Below the pieces are notes generated by a model. The model did not search any database. It saw only the letters and a program-made list of their open reading frames with translations, and was not told the origin of the DNA. From Mucilaginibacter saanensis (GTDB lineage Bacteria > Bacteroidota > Bacteroidia > Sphingobacteriales > Sphingobacteriaceae): a stretch of DNA of 64,000 nt. This document shows, piece by piece, positions 43,158 to 51,574 of this stretch (positions within the stretch are counted from its first letter, which is position 1; the number at the start of each line of letters is the position of its first letter). A program made the translations under genes and the position numbers. The stretch covers positions 1 through 64,000 of the forward strand of contig NZ_JACHBZ010000009.1 in NCBI RefSeq assembly GCF_014200575.1. The letters run 5' to 3'.

Positions 43158-45092
43158 TTATGATTTGGTAGTTACATACCCCACTATAACAACCTGATCT
43201 AATGAATAATATACATTTTGTGATAGTTTGGGATTAGGTGCCGGGAATTTTACTTTATTTTTATTACCATCATTGGGCGATTCCCCTACATATTTGTCAT
43301 GTTGATCTAAAAGGGCAAAGAAAACAGGCATTGTGCAATTGGCAGACTTTACATTGAGTGTACCTTTAAAGCTTTTAATAACCCTTATTGCCTCCGCATC
43401 AAGATCATCACTTACACCCCTTCTTAATTTTACGCCTTCAATTTTACCGTTAACAATATTCAGCGACAGGATGATTCTGCCTGCAATAAGGTTTTCCCGT
43501 GCACTCGCCGGATATCTGACATATTTTGCAATGTATTTGTATAAACTATCAAAAGGTCCTTTTGGTGGTGCTGGCGGGCTAACTGCAATATCAACCGGAG
43601 CTACCGGCGCTTCGGGAGCTTTTAATTCTTGTGTATCTGCTGCGTTTGGTGCCGCTGGTTTTGCCGGTTTTGCTTTGGTTGGTAACGGTGGAGGCGGTAA
43701 ATTAATTGCGTTTTTGTTTATTGATGCTGGTGCATGAGGTGGCGGCATCACTGGATATTTACCTGCATTATAAAAGATCATAGCTAAATCATATCCAGGC
43801 TTTTGCAGAAGAGCTGCGTCTGCTGATTTTGTAAATTTCTGATAATCAGTACAGAAATTTATGGCAACCTTATGTTCTCCGGGTTTATCAGTTACTAAGC
43901 CATTATAAGCTGAAAGAGCTTTTACAACTTCGTTGTTAAATTCATCACTGGCCTTTTTTATTATTTTTATATCATATAGCTTATGATCATTCTTAACATT
44001 AACGCTAACAATCACTAAACCAGCCTTTTCATTTTTTAGAGCCGTTTCAGGGTAATTGATAGTCTTGTTTAAGTAATTAAAGAGATTTACATAGGCATCC
44101 TTAACCAGGGTAGGTGGCGGCGGCGGTTGCAGCATATATTTGGGCACTTTGAGATGTTGAGATTCACCTCCGGTATCCATTGCTGTTAAAGCTTTTATTT
44201 TCTGTGGTGCCAAATCAACCCAGCCATAAGTTTTACTGAAGCCTAAGGTTGATGCGCAAAGCAAGGCCGCACAAATAGGCACGGCTACGAGGTATTTTAG
44301 CCTGGCTAAATTCCCCGAACGTTTTTGGTTTAACATGATGATCCTCTTTTTTAATAGGTTATAATTGAAAAATGAATGCGTAACAGATGGGCCGCTGAGG
44401 CCATAGGCATTGTTTACCAAAAATGAAGAGTAGGTGAGGGCATCGGTTTCATAGGCCGCAGTTTGCTCATCAGCTATATATTCATGTACTGTTTTCAGGC
44501 TGATTTGCACGAGGTAAATGAATGGGTTAAACCAATTCATAATCTTCATGATCTCCAGGAAAACAATGTCTGCGGAATGTTTTTGCCTGATGTGTACCAG
44601 TTCGTGCCTGATAATAATGTCGCTACCCAATGTTTTGGAGCCTATAAACAGGTAATTGAAGAACGAGAAAGCCACATTGGAATCCTCAATGTTTACCATC
44701 TTATATTTATCATTAACCAGTTTATCACCAATTCTGGTCATTTTTAATAGCCGGAATAACTTAAATAATAGCAGGATGGTTAGCACAATAACGCCAAGCA
44801 AGTAGGCATAAACAAGTATGTCCTGCATAGTGATATGGCTTGCCTGTAGTTGCGCTATTACTGGTTTTGCGCCTGTTGCCCGAATAACAAATGTTAAAGT
44901 TTTAACCTCCGGTTCCATTGGTTTTAATGTTCCAATTTGTATAACGGGTAACAAAAAGGACACCAGGCAGCTAACCAAGAGGTAAACTCTGTTCAGCGTA
45001 TAGTAAGTTTCCTTGTTTAGGAACGCACAATAACCAGCATAAAATACGGCCAGATACACGTTTGCTTCGATCAGATAATGCAGCCAGTTCAT
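43158..45092 (-). CDS. BlaR1-like M56 peptidase with two TonB-type domains
   Basis: A 644-residue membrane protein. Its N-terminal half has about four TM helices and an M56 peptidase site HELVHIRQKHSAD (His163, Glu164, His167). After another TM segment near 270-285 the periplasmic part has two TonB C-terminal-like domains (from about 332, FNYLNKTINYPETALKNEKAGLVIVSV, and from about 530, YIAKYVRYPASARENLIAGRIILSL) linked by a Pro-Ala-rich stretch. In BlaR1/MecR1 systems the peptidase inactivates BlaI. The start shares one base with the BlaI-like stop. The input signal is unknown; a beta-lactam sensor domain is not seen. Confidence 0.9.
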   Translation of the reverse strand: MNWLHYLIEANVYLAVFYAGYCAFLNKETYYTLNRVYLLVSCLVSFLLPVIQIGTLKPMEPEVKTLTFVIRATGAKPVIAQLQASHITMQDILVYAYLLGVIVLTILLLFKLFRLLKMTRIGDKLVNDKYKMVNIEDSNVAFSFFNYLFIGSKTLGSDIIIRHELVHIRQKHSADIVFLEIMKIMNWFNPFIYLVQISLKTVHEYIADEQTAAYETDALTYSSFLVNNAYGLSGPSVTHSFFNYNLLKKRIIMLNQKRSGNLARLKYLVAVPICAALLCASTLGFSKTYGWVDLAPQKIKALTAMDTGGESQHLKVPKYMLQPPPPPTLVKDAYVNLFNYLNKTINYPETALKNEKAGLVIVSVNVKNDHKLYDIKIIKKASDEFNNEVVKALSAYNGLVTDKPGEHKVAINFCTDYQKFTKSADAALLQKPGYDLAMIFYNAGKYPVMPPPHAPASINKNAINLPPPPLPTKAKPAKPAAPNAADTQELKAPEAPVAPVDIAVSPPAPPKGPFDSLYKYIAKYVRYPASARENLIAGRIILSLNIVNGKIEGVKLRRGVSDDLDAEAIRVIKSFKGTLNVKSANCTMPVFFALLDQHDKYVGESPNDGNKNKVKFPAPNPKLSQNVYYSLDQVVIVGYVTTKS

Positions 45093-45466
45093 TATTTTTT
45101 GTTTTTAAGTTGATCAATTAAGGAGGTTAATTCGTCAAGTTCCTTTACGCCCAGTTTCTTTTCGTCCACTATAAATGATACCAGGCTTTGGTAGGAGTTG
45201 CTGAAATAGTTTTTCATCATTTTATCAAATGTGAATTTTTTGTATTGGTCGTCGCTGATCACAGGATAGTATACATGGGAGTTTCCGTAGGCTTTGTGAT
45301 CTATAAACCCCTTGCCTTCCAGCACGCGCACCACCGTTGATACGGTGTTATAAGCAGGCTTGGGATCGAGCATCTGATCAATAATATCCTTTACAATAGC
45401 TTCTTTTAACTGCCACAGTATCTGCATGATCTGTTCTTCGGCTTTGGTTAGTTCCTTGATATCCAT
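45092..45466 (-). CDS. BlaI/MecI-family repressor
   Basis: A 124-residue winged-helix protein: LTKAEEQIMQILWQLKEAIVKDIIDQM, then KPAYNTVSTVVRVLEGKGFIDHKAYGNSHVYYPV (DNA-recognition helix and wing) and a C-terminal dimerisation helix. Members bind dyads such as TACA-N-TGTA until cleaved by the BlaR1 peptidase. Three strong dyads (45471-45486, 45499-45514, 45519-45534) lie directly upstream, so it should repress its own operon. Confidence 0.93.
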   Translation of the reverse strand: MDIKELTKAEEQIMQILWQLKEAIVKDIIDQMLDPKPAYNTVSTVVRVLEGKGFIDHKAYGNSHVYYPVISDDQYKKFTFDKMMKNYFSNSYQSLVSFIVDEKKLGVKELDELTSLIDQLKNKK

Positions 45467-45470
45467 AGTA

Positions 45471-45486
45471 AACTATTTTTATAGTT
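45471..45486. promoter_or_regulatory. BlaI-type operator 1
   Basis: AACTATTTTTATAGTT, with perfect 6-bp arms (AACTAT/ATAGTT) around four T. It begins five bases before the BlaI-like start codon and is identical to operator 2. Confidence 0.85.
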
Positions 45487-45498
45487 AGATAAAGGTAT

Positions 45499-45514
45499 AA
45501 CTATTTTTATAGTT
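45499..45514. promoter_or_regulatory. BlaI-type operator 2
   Basis: The second exact copy of AACTATTTTTATAGTT, centred 28 bp from operator 1. It is next to a near match to the -7 box on the minus strand (TAGTTTG at 45517-45523). Confidence 0.85.
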
Positions 45515-45518
45515 TGCA

Positions 45519-45534
45519 AACTATTTTTGTAGTT
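45519..45534. promoter_or_regulatory. BlaI-type operator 3
   Basis: AACTATTTTTGTAGTT, one base from the other copies, 20 bp from operator 2 and overlapping the minus-strand -7 like TAGTTTG (45517-45523). It is about 100 bp from the divergent dprA start. Confidence 0.8.
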
Positions 45535-45630
45535 TTTTATTTATGCTAATATTTTTAGGATTTTTTATATTTTTACGCATAGCCGTAAACCAAAGCCGGC
45601 ATGCCTTAAATTAAGCTGTGCATCAATAAT

Positions 45631-46728
45631 ATGTCGTTACACCATAAAATAGCCTTATCATTTGTTAAAAATTTAGGCCCCTCGCTGGCTAAATCATTGC
45701 TCGCTTACCTGGGTAGTGCCGAAGATATTTTCAGGTCTTCACCAACTAAAATGCTCAAAATACCAGGGGTAGGCGACAAACGAATAGCCCAATGGGATTT
45801 TGATGATGCATTAAAAAAGGCCGAAAGGGAACTCATCTTTATTGAAAAACAAGGAGTAGAGCCTATATTTTACACCGATGGTAAATATCCTAAAAGACTA
45901 AAAAACTGCGGCGATTCGCCCATATTACTTTATGCAAAAGGTAAAATGGAACTAAATCCGCCGCATATCATTAGCATAGTGGGCACCCGTAATGCTACCG
46001 ATTATGGGCGGCAGCTATGCAGGCAACTCGTTGAAGAGCTACAGCAATACAATGTACTAATAGTAAGTGGCTTAGCTTTAGGGATTGATGTTGCTGCCCA
46101 TAAGGAATGTCTGAGGCTTAATATGCCAACCGTAGGCGTACTTGGCCATGGGCTGGACAGGCTTTATCCAAGTCAGAATAGGGCTACTGCAGACAGAATG
46201 CTGGAGAACGGCGGTTTGCTGACCGAGTATCCGTCGGGCACTGTACCTGACCGGGAGAACTTTCCGCAGCGTAACCGTATTGTAGCAGGTATTGCTGATG
46301 CCACTGTAGTGATAGAGGCCGGGATAAAAGGAGGTGCATTGATCACCGCCGAAATAGCAAATTCATATAATAAAGATGTATTTGCTTTTCCTGGTAGACT
46401 GGGTGATGATTTTTCTGAAGGTTGTAATTTTCTGATACGCAATAATAAAGCAGCATTGCTTACCTGTATGGCCGATTTGGCTTTTAGTTTAGGCTGGGAG
46501 AAAACCGATCATGCTAAACCTGTGGAACAGTTTGTTTTGCCGCTTGATCTTTCGGTTGATGAACGGTTGATATTTGATATTTTGCTACAACATAAAGTAC
46601 CCTTAGCCATTGATGATTTAACCATTAAGGCCAATATGCCCATGAGTGCACTGGCCATGAACCTGCTGAATATGGAAATGCAGGGATATATCCGCTCTTT
46701 ACCTGGCAAAACTTATAAGATTAATTAG
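45631..46728 (+). CDS. dprA: DNA processing protein DprA
   Basis: A 365-residue DprA, which loads RecA on incoming single-stranded DNA during transformation. An N-terminal helix-hairpin-helix-like part (SFVKNLGPSLAKSLLAYLG; IPGVGDKRIAQ) precedes the Rossmann-like core (ISIVGTRNATDYGRQLC; VSGLALGIDVAAHKECL; GHGLDRLYPSQN; FPQRNRIVAGIADATVVIEA; KGGALITAEIA) and a C-terminal winged helix. It is transcribed away from the blaI-like gene. Confidence 0.96.
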   Translation: MSLHHKIALSFVKNLGPSLAKSLLAYLGSAEDIFRSSPTKMLKIPGVGDKRIAQWDFDDALKKAERELIFIEKQGVEPIFYTDGKYPKRLKNCGDSPILLYAKGKMELNPPHIISIVGTRNATDYGRQLCRQLVEELQQYNVLIVSGLALGIDVAAHKECLRLNMPTVGVLGHGLDRLYPSQNRATADRMLENGGLLTEYPSGTVPDRENFPQRNRIVAGIADATVVIEAGIKGGALITAEIANSYNKDVFAFPGRLGDDFSEGCNFLIRNNKAALLTCMADLAFSLGWEKTDHAKPVEQFVLPLDLSVDERLIFDILLQHKVPLAIDDLTIKANMPMSALAMNLLNMEMQGYIRSLPGKTYKIN

Positions 46729-46852
46729 TGAATGGTGAGAGGTGAAAGGTGAAAGGTGAATGGTGAATGGTGAATGGTGAATGGTGAATGGTGAATGGTG
46801 AATGGTGAATGGTGAATGGTGAATGGTGAATGGTGAATGGTGAATGGTGAAT
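46727..46852. repeat. Heptamer tandem array, 18 units
   Basis: Eighteen consecutive 7-bp units beginning at the dprA stop: the first four vary (agtgaat, ggtgaga, ggtgaaa twice) and the last fourteen are identical GGTGAAT. There is no spacer, so it is a microsatellite, not a CRISPR. It lies between convergent genes. Confidence 0.95.
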
Positions 46853-47056
46853 GGAATTTGCCAAACAAGTTAGTCAAAAATCGTCGTGAAAACTGCAATT
46901 GTTGTTCGGAGTTTTAGAATCTGTAGAAACATTGAAGGAGTAAAGGGTGTAAATAATAGAACCAGGCTGTCATGGTGAGCTTGTCGAACCATTGTAGGAG
47001 GGCCTATTGATAGATGTGCAGGTTGTCTGATTGGTTTAAATCTGCGAGCCTTTCAT
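46853..47056. other. Gap after the heptamer array
   Basis: No gene is supported. It holds one arm of a family 2 element (GTCATGGTGAGCTTGTCGAAC, about 46969-46989) and otherwise unremarkable sequence. Confidence 0.5.
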
Positions 47057-47533
47057 TTATCCTTTAGGCGAATCAAAGAAGGTTAAATGGCCGTCCTCGT
47101 TGCTGATGGAGGCCCATTCGTCGTTATCAAAACTGATAAGGGCTACAGCACAAGTTGGTACATCACGAAGCTGACCGGTTAAATAATACAATAATTCACT
47201 TATTCCCGGATTGTGGCCTACTAATCCAATAAAATCGTATTCGGCGGGTAGGCTGTTAACCACATTTACGAGGGTACGTTCACTGGCTTCATATATTCTT
47301 TTATCGGTGTTTGCTGCGGGAAGATGCAGGTGTTCGGTGAAAATATTGGCGGTAGTAAGTGTACGTAAGGCAGGGCTGGTTATCATAATTTCGGGCACCG
47401 ACAGCCTGTCTTTTAAAATATTAGCCATCAATAAGGCATCCTGCATTCCCGATTGTTTTAAGGGCCTTTCAAAATCAACATAGCCGCTTTCATGTGTTGC
47501 TTTGGCGTGGCGAATAATCAGGAGCTTTTTCAT
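47057..47533 (-). CDS. sixA: Phosphohistidine phosphatase SixA-like
   Basis: A 158-residue histidine phosphatase: IIRHAKATHES gives the RHG-type motif with catalytic His8, PLKQSGMQDA follows, SPALRTLTTANIF is the second conserved Arg region and GLVGHNPGISELLYYL the second catalytic His. Members remove phosphate from phosphohistidine proteins. SixA is the best fit by size. Confidence 0.88.
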   Translation of the reverse strand: MKKLLIIRHAKATHESGYVDFERPLKQSGMQDALLMANILKDRLSVPEIMITSPALRTLTTANIFTEHLHLPAANTDKRIYEASERTLVNVVNSLPAEYDFIGLVGHNPGISELLYYLTGQLRDVPTCAVALISFDNDEWASISNEDGHLTFFDSPKG

Positions 47534-47604
47534 GCGCTTTATATTTTATCAGATTTTACTATTTATAACAGTAACAAATTTCAATAAGTTTTACTAATTA
47601 TATC

Positions 47605-47641
47605 AAAAAACAAGGAGAGCATTTTGCTCCCCTTGTTTTTT
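47605..47641 (-). terminator. Intrinsic terminator after the beta-barrel gene
   Basis: CAAGGAGAGC pairs with GCTCCCCTTG (one mismatch) across a five-base loop, with A6 on one side and T6 on the other. It can work in both directions and sits directly after the beta-barrel gene. Confidence 0.85.
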
Positions 47642-47657
47642 GATATTGAGCTTACGC

Positions 47658-48305
47658 TTAAAATGCATATCCAACAGAAATTCCAAATACCCGTGTTTTT
47701 AGTTTGCTGCCATCTGCATTGAGTGCTATGTTTGATAAACCTAAATCGTAGTTTACGTTAAAAAGCAGACCGGTTTTAAGCTTTATACCTGCTATTACGT
47801 CAGCGCCATATTCCATCGATTTAATGTCGCCGTTGTCGCCAAATTTAACGTCTTCGCTAACGGTTTGGCCATCAGATGTACCTTTAACTTTTCCGGTAAT
47901 GCCCCTTGCTGCGTAAGGGCCCGCACCAAAATAAATGTCGCCAACAACAACTGGTACATGGTATACAATGTTTACTGGCAATTGTAAATAAAGCAGGTTG
48001 AATTGTCCGGAACCTTCTTCTACGTCAGATGATTCGCTGTCAGAAAAGGAAGTCGCGCTGAATTTTCCGCCTTTGCCGGTAAGGTTAAGGGCTGGTTGTA
48101 AAGACACATTACCAAACTTAAAGTCAACAAAAACACCCGCATTAAATGAGGTTAACGTACCTGAATTTACGCCAATGTTGCTGCCGTCAATAGAGATGTG
48201 TAAAGATGAAAAGTTGGCTCCGCCTTTAATTCCGAAAGTTGGTAATTGTGCAAAGGCTGCAAATGAAGTGCCTGCCAAAAGCAGGGAAAGTAACAGTTTT
48301 TTCAT
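47658..48305 (-). CDS. Outer-membrane beta-barrel protein (PorT-like)
   Basis: A 215-residue secreted protein with signal MKKLLLSLLLAGTSFAAFAQ and alternating barrel strands, for example FGIKGGANFSSLHI at the start and VFGISVGYAF at the C-terminus (aromatic final residue). It fits the small eight-stranded outer-membrane barrel family (PorT/OmpA-like barrel), common in Bacteroidota. Function unknown. A strong terminator follows. Confidence 0.85.
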   Translation of the reverse strand: MKKLLLSLLLAGTSFAAFAQLPTFGIKGGANFSSLHISIDGSNIGVNSGTLTSFNAGVFVDFKFGNVSLQPALNLTGKGGKFSATSFSDSESSDVEEGSGQFNLLYLQLPVNIVYHVPVVVGDIYFGAGPYAARGITGKVKGTSDGQTVSEDVKFGDNGDIKSMEYGADVIAGIKLKTGLLFNVNYDLGLSNIALNADGSKLKTRVFGISVGYAF

Positions 48306-48409
48306 AACAATTTGTGATAAGGTTAATTATCACCAAAAGTAATTAAATATATTAATCTGTAAAAAAAGATTATTTAATAGGTAGTAACAATAGTGTTTGG
48401 AGTGGAAAA

Positions 48410-49375
48410 CTATTTATTGGCAAAGCGAACAATGCCATCTTCGGGCATATCATTCATGCATTTGAAATGCCCGAGCGGGCATTTTTCCAGGCCAAATTTA
48501 GAGCATGGTCGGCAGGATAATTCAATACCCGCTACCAGTACCTCCTTAACCATATAGGGTTGTACGCCCAGTAAATCAGGTACTGTACCGCCCCAAACAG
48601 ATACAATGGGTTTGTTAAATGCCTCGGCAATGTGGGTAAGGCCGGTGTCAAAACCAATGATACTTTTGGCCTGCGATACCAGGTATACTGACTCATCAAG
48701 TGTAGTAATGCCGCATGCGTTGTAAACCGACGGGCCTGCGGCATCGGCAATAATATTGCCATTGTCTTTCACATCATTACCGCCGAGTAACACAACCGGA
48801 TAGTTAAGCTGCCTGCAAATACTGATTATCTTGCTATTAGGCATACGCTTGGTGAAATGCGTAGCGCCAATAACAAAGGCAATATATTGTTTTTGATGAG
48901 CAGGGGGCAGTAGTTTACTTAATTGGTGACTGGCCTTAATATAATAATCAATAGGCTGCCCGTCATTAACCACACCTAAAAACTGAACGGTTTTAAGATA
49001 ACGATCAACCAGATGCGTGGGGGCTATCAGCTTTAATTTAAACTTTAAACTAAGCCACTTTTTGATAGGTTGCTTTTGATAAGTTGACGACCGTATGCCG
49101 GTGCGCAGTTTAATGATAGCCGTGCGTAGGTTGTTGTGGAGGTCAATAATATAATCGTATTGTTCGCTCTTGATTTCTGCAATAGTGGCTGATAGCGTGG
49201 ACTTTAAAATTAATAACTTGTCAACGTAGGGGTTATTGTCGTAAATGTATTTAAAGGCTGGTTTGGTTAAAAAGTGTACTTCGGCTCCGGGTATTTGCTT
49301 TTTTAAGCAGCGTACTACGGGGGTAGTATAAATAATATCGCCCATGGAGCTAAAGCGGATCACCAGTATCTTCAT
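48410..49375 (-). CDS. Family 9 glycosyltransferase (heptosyltransferase-like)
   Basis: A 321-residue GT9 protein with the N-terminal ILVIRFSSMGDIIYTTPVVRCLKKQ, central IAFVIGATHFTKRMP and the C-terminal IIGFDTGLTHIAEAFNKPIVSVWGGT, where Asp-Thr-Gly-Leu-Thr-His is diagnostic of ADP-heptose LPS transferases. It should add heptose to the lipid A core on the inner face of the membrane. It is the last of the heptose set (13 bp after the adenylyltransferase). Confidence 0.9.
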   Translation of the reverse strand: MKILVIRFSSMGDIIYTTPVVRCLKKQIPGAEVHFLTKPAFKYIYDNNPYVDKLLILKSTLSATIAEIKSEQYDYIIDLHNNLRTAIIKLRTGIRSSTYQKQPIKKWLSLKFKLKLIAPTHLVDRYLKTVQFLGVVNDGQPIDYYIKASHQLSKLLPPAHQKQYIAFVIGATHFTKRMPNSKIISICRQLNYPVVLLGGNDVKDNGNIIADAAGPSVYNACGITTLDESVYLVSQAKSIIGFDTGLTHIAEAFNKPIVSVWGGTVPDLLGVQPYMVKEVLVAGIELSCRPCSKFGLEKCPLGHFKCMNDMPEDGIVRFANK

Positions 49376-49387
49376 TTTTTTGCCCGA

Positions 49388-49891
49388 TCAGGAAATTTGA
49401 TTCCTGATTTTTTCAATGATAGAGGTAGAGGAGTAGCCCTCAACAAAATTAATCGTCTTCACTTCGCCTCCATTGGCTATTACTTCTTTTGCACCAACGA
49501 TGTTTTCTACAGAATAGTCGGCACCCTTTACCAATATATCGGGTAGTAGTGTGCTGATCAGGTTAAGCGGGGTATCCTCTTCAAAAACAACAATGGCATC
49601 AACAAAAAACATGGCTGCCAGTAAAGCCGCGCGACTGCTTTGATCATTAACCGGACGGCTTTCACCTTTGATCCGTTTAACAGAGCTGTCTGCATTTAAA
49701 CCAATAATAAGTTTATCGCCCAGCTCGGCAGATTTTGCAAGGTAAGTGATATGGCCAATATGCAGCAGATCAAACACTCCGTTAGTAAAAACCACCTTTT
49801 TACCCTCGTTTTGCCAGTTTTGTACCTGAGTCTGGAGCGTTGGGAGGTCGGTTATTTTGTTTACCAGTATTTTTTCGAGATCGATTCTCAT
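49388..49891 (-). CDS. D-glycero-beta-D-manno-heptose 1-phosphate adenylyltransferase
   Basis: A 167-residue nucleotidyltransferase, corresponding to the C-terminal half of HldE/RfaE. The start at 49891 (MRIDLEKILVN) leaves a 16-bp gap after gmhA; the longer frame overlaps it. FTNGVFDLLHIGHITYLAKSAELGDKLIIGL is the HxGH nucleotide-binding site; VKGADYS is the C-terminal loop. In this organism the kinase half is a separate gene (50556-51539). Confidence 0.95.
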   Translation of the reverse strand: MRIDLEKILVNKITDLPTLQTQVQNWQNEGKKVVFTNGVFDLLHIGHITYLAKSAELGDKLIIGLNADSSVKRIKGESRPVNDQSSRAALLAAMFFVDAIVVFEEDTPLNLISTLLPDILVKGADYSVENIVGAKEVIANGGEVKTINFVEGYSSTSIIEKIRNQIS

Positions 49892-49907
49892 GCTTTTTAT
49901 GAATTTA

Positions 49908-50465
49908 TTAGTCAAACAGGTCGTCAACAGCTTTACAAAGTATATGTCCTATTAATATATGCATTTCCTGTATACGGGCAGTAATATTTGACGGAACAAC
50001 AATATTGAGATCACAAATTCCATTCATTTTACCACCATCTCTGCCAGATAATCCCAAGGTTTTACATTTGAATTTTGCAGCCGATTCAAACGCATTTAAT
50101 ATACCCTGGCTGTTACCGCTGGTAGAAATACCAATAAACAAGTCGCCGGGTTGGGCAAATGCCTCTACCTGGCGCGAAAATACGTGTTGATAACCATAAT
50201 CGTTAGCAATAGCGGTAAGTGCCGAAGTATCAACGGTTAATGCAATGCCCGGCAATGCCCGGCGCTCTTTCACAAAACGACCGCTAAGCTCTGCTGCAAT
50301 ATGCTGCGCGTCGGCGGCGCTGCCGCCATTGCCGGCCAGTAACACCTTGTTGCCGTTTTTTATGGTCGAGGTAATCATTTCGCAAGCCGCCTCAATATCG
50401 CCGGTAAGTGTGTTAATTACCAGTTGTATAGTATGTTGATGATCTTTTAGCTCGTCTAAAACCAT
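49908..50465 (-). CDS. gmhA: Sedoheptulose-7-phosphate isomerase GmhA
   Basis: A 185-residue SIS-domain enzyme, the first step of ADP-heptose synthesis. LLAGNGGSAADAQHIAAELSGRF contains the sugar-phosphate loop, VKERRALPGIALTVD follows, FIGISTSGNSQG is the second loop and IQEMHILIGHILC holds the catalytic His near the C-terminus. It stands between the kinase and adenylyltransferase genes. Confidence 0.95.
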   Translation of the reverse strand: MVLDELKDHQHTIQLVINTLTGDIEAACEMITSTIKNGNKVLLAGNGGSAADAQHIAAELSGRFVKERRALPGIALTVDTSALTAIANDYGYQHVFSRQVEAFAQPGDLFIGISTSGNSQGILNAFESAAKFKCKTLGLSGRDGGKMNGICDLNIVVPSNITARIQEMHILIGHILCKAVDDLFD

Positions 50466-50555
50466 TTTGCAGTTTTGAGTTGTATATTATAAGTTTAGCA
50501 TTTTTAGTGATAAGGGGTTAAGCTTTACACTTGTAACCATATCCACTTTTGTCCT

Positions 50556-51539
50556 TTATTTTTTACTCTTTTCTATATCATCAATTATTTCATCAATAGT
50601 AGTGGTAGCACTACCTACCTGGCGTATCACGATTGCCGCGGCATGATTGGCAATTTCACAAGCTTCCTCAATATTAAGGCCTGCAGCTATAAAGTAGGCT
50701 ATAGTTGCCAAAACGGTATCGCCGGCACCGGTTACGTCAAATACCTCGGTAGCTTTTACCGGTAATAATTTATGTGTTACTTCACTAAGTATCACCATGC
50801 CTTCTTCTGATAGGGTAACTACCAGGTATTCTGTTCCGGTTTGTTCAAAAATAACCTTAGCTGCATGTTGCAGGCTTTCAAGCGAGTTAATTTTCTCGGT
50901 TTTGGCAGCTTCTGCCAGCTCTTTACGGTTAGGTTTTATAATATATGCACCTTTGTACTTTTCATAGTTTAATCCTTTGGGGTCAATTACTACTTTTTTA
51001 CCGTGTTGATTTGCAGCTATAATAAGGCGTTGTGTTAATGCAGGCGAAAATAAGCCCTTGTTATAATCAGATAGAAGCACCATATCAGCTTTTTCAATAT
51101 AACCGGCTAAATTACTGATCAGCTCATCGGCAATTGCCTCTGATACGGCATCGGTGGTTTCCCTGTCAATCCTTACCAGCTGGTGACTGCCTGCCAAAAC
51201 ACGGGTTTTAACAGTGGTGGGCCTGGTGTCGTCTTTAATAATGGTATGTGTGTCAACCCCTTCGTTGGCCAATATTTCAATAATCTGGGTGCCAGCGGTA
51301 TCATTACCTATTACACCCGCCACCGTAACCTTTGCACCTAATGCCACCAGGTTTTGAACAACATTGCCTGCACCACCAAGCGTAACAGACTCGTTTTTTA
51401 CATTTACTATAGGTACGGGGGCTTCTGGCGATAGGCGTGAAGCATTACCTACTATATAATGGTCAACCATCAAATCGCCTACAACCAGTATAGCAGGTTT
51501 TTTTTGTGAAGATTGTGTGGAGCGTATTTTATCTATCAT
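50556..51539 (-). CDS. Heptose-7-phosphate kinase (HldA/RfaE domain I type)
   Basis: A 327-residue PfkB-family kinase corresponding to the N-terminal half of HldE. VVGDLMVDHYIVG, RLSPEAPVPIV, LGGAGNVVQNLVALG (PfkB motif 1) and EVFDVTGAGDTVLATIAYF (motif 2, catalytic Asp) are clear, and IDPKGLNYEKYKGAYIIKPN is typical of the heptose group. It leads the operon of hldA, gmhA, the adenylyltransferase and a GT9 gene; GmhB and HldD are missing from the window. Confidence 0.93.
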   Translation of the reverse strand: MIDKIRSTQSSQKKPAILVVGDLMVDHYIVGNASRLSPEAPVPIVNVKNESVTLGGAGNVVQNLVALGAKVTVAGVIGNDTAGTQIIEILANEGVDTHTIIKDDTRPTTVKTRVLAGSHQLVRIDRETTDAVSEAIADELISNLAGYIEKADMVLLSDYNKGLFSPALTQRLIIAANQHGKKVVIDPKGLNYEKYKGAYIIKPNRKELAEAAKTEKINSLESLQHAAKVIFEQTGTEYLVVTLSEEGMVILSEVTHKLLPVKATEVFDVTGAGDTVLATIAYFIAAGLNIEEACEIANHAAAIVIRQVGSATTTIDEIIDDIEKSKK

Positions 51540-51574
51540 TCTATATGGTTCAATAGTTCAGTAGTTGATTGTAG

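Noticed and set aside
46727..46852. CRISPR-like array
   Set aside because: The 7-bp units are contiguous with no spacers and there are no cas genes nearby; it is a microsatellite.
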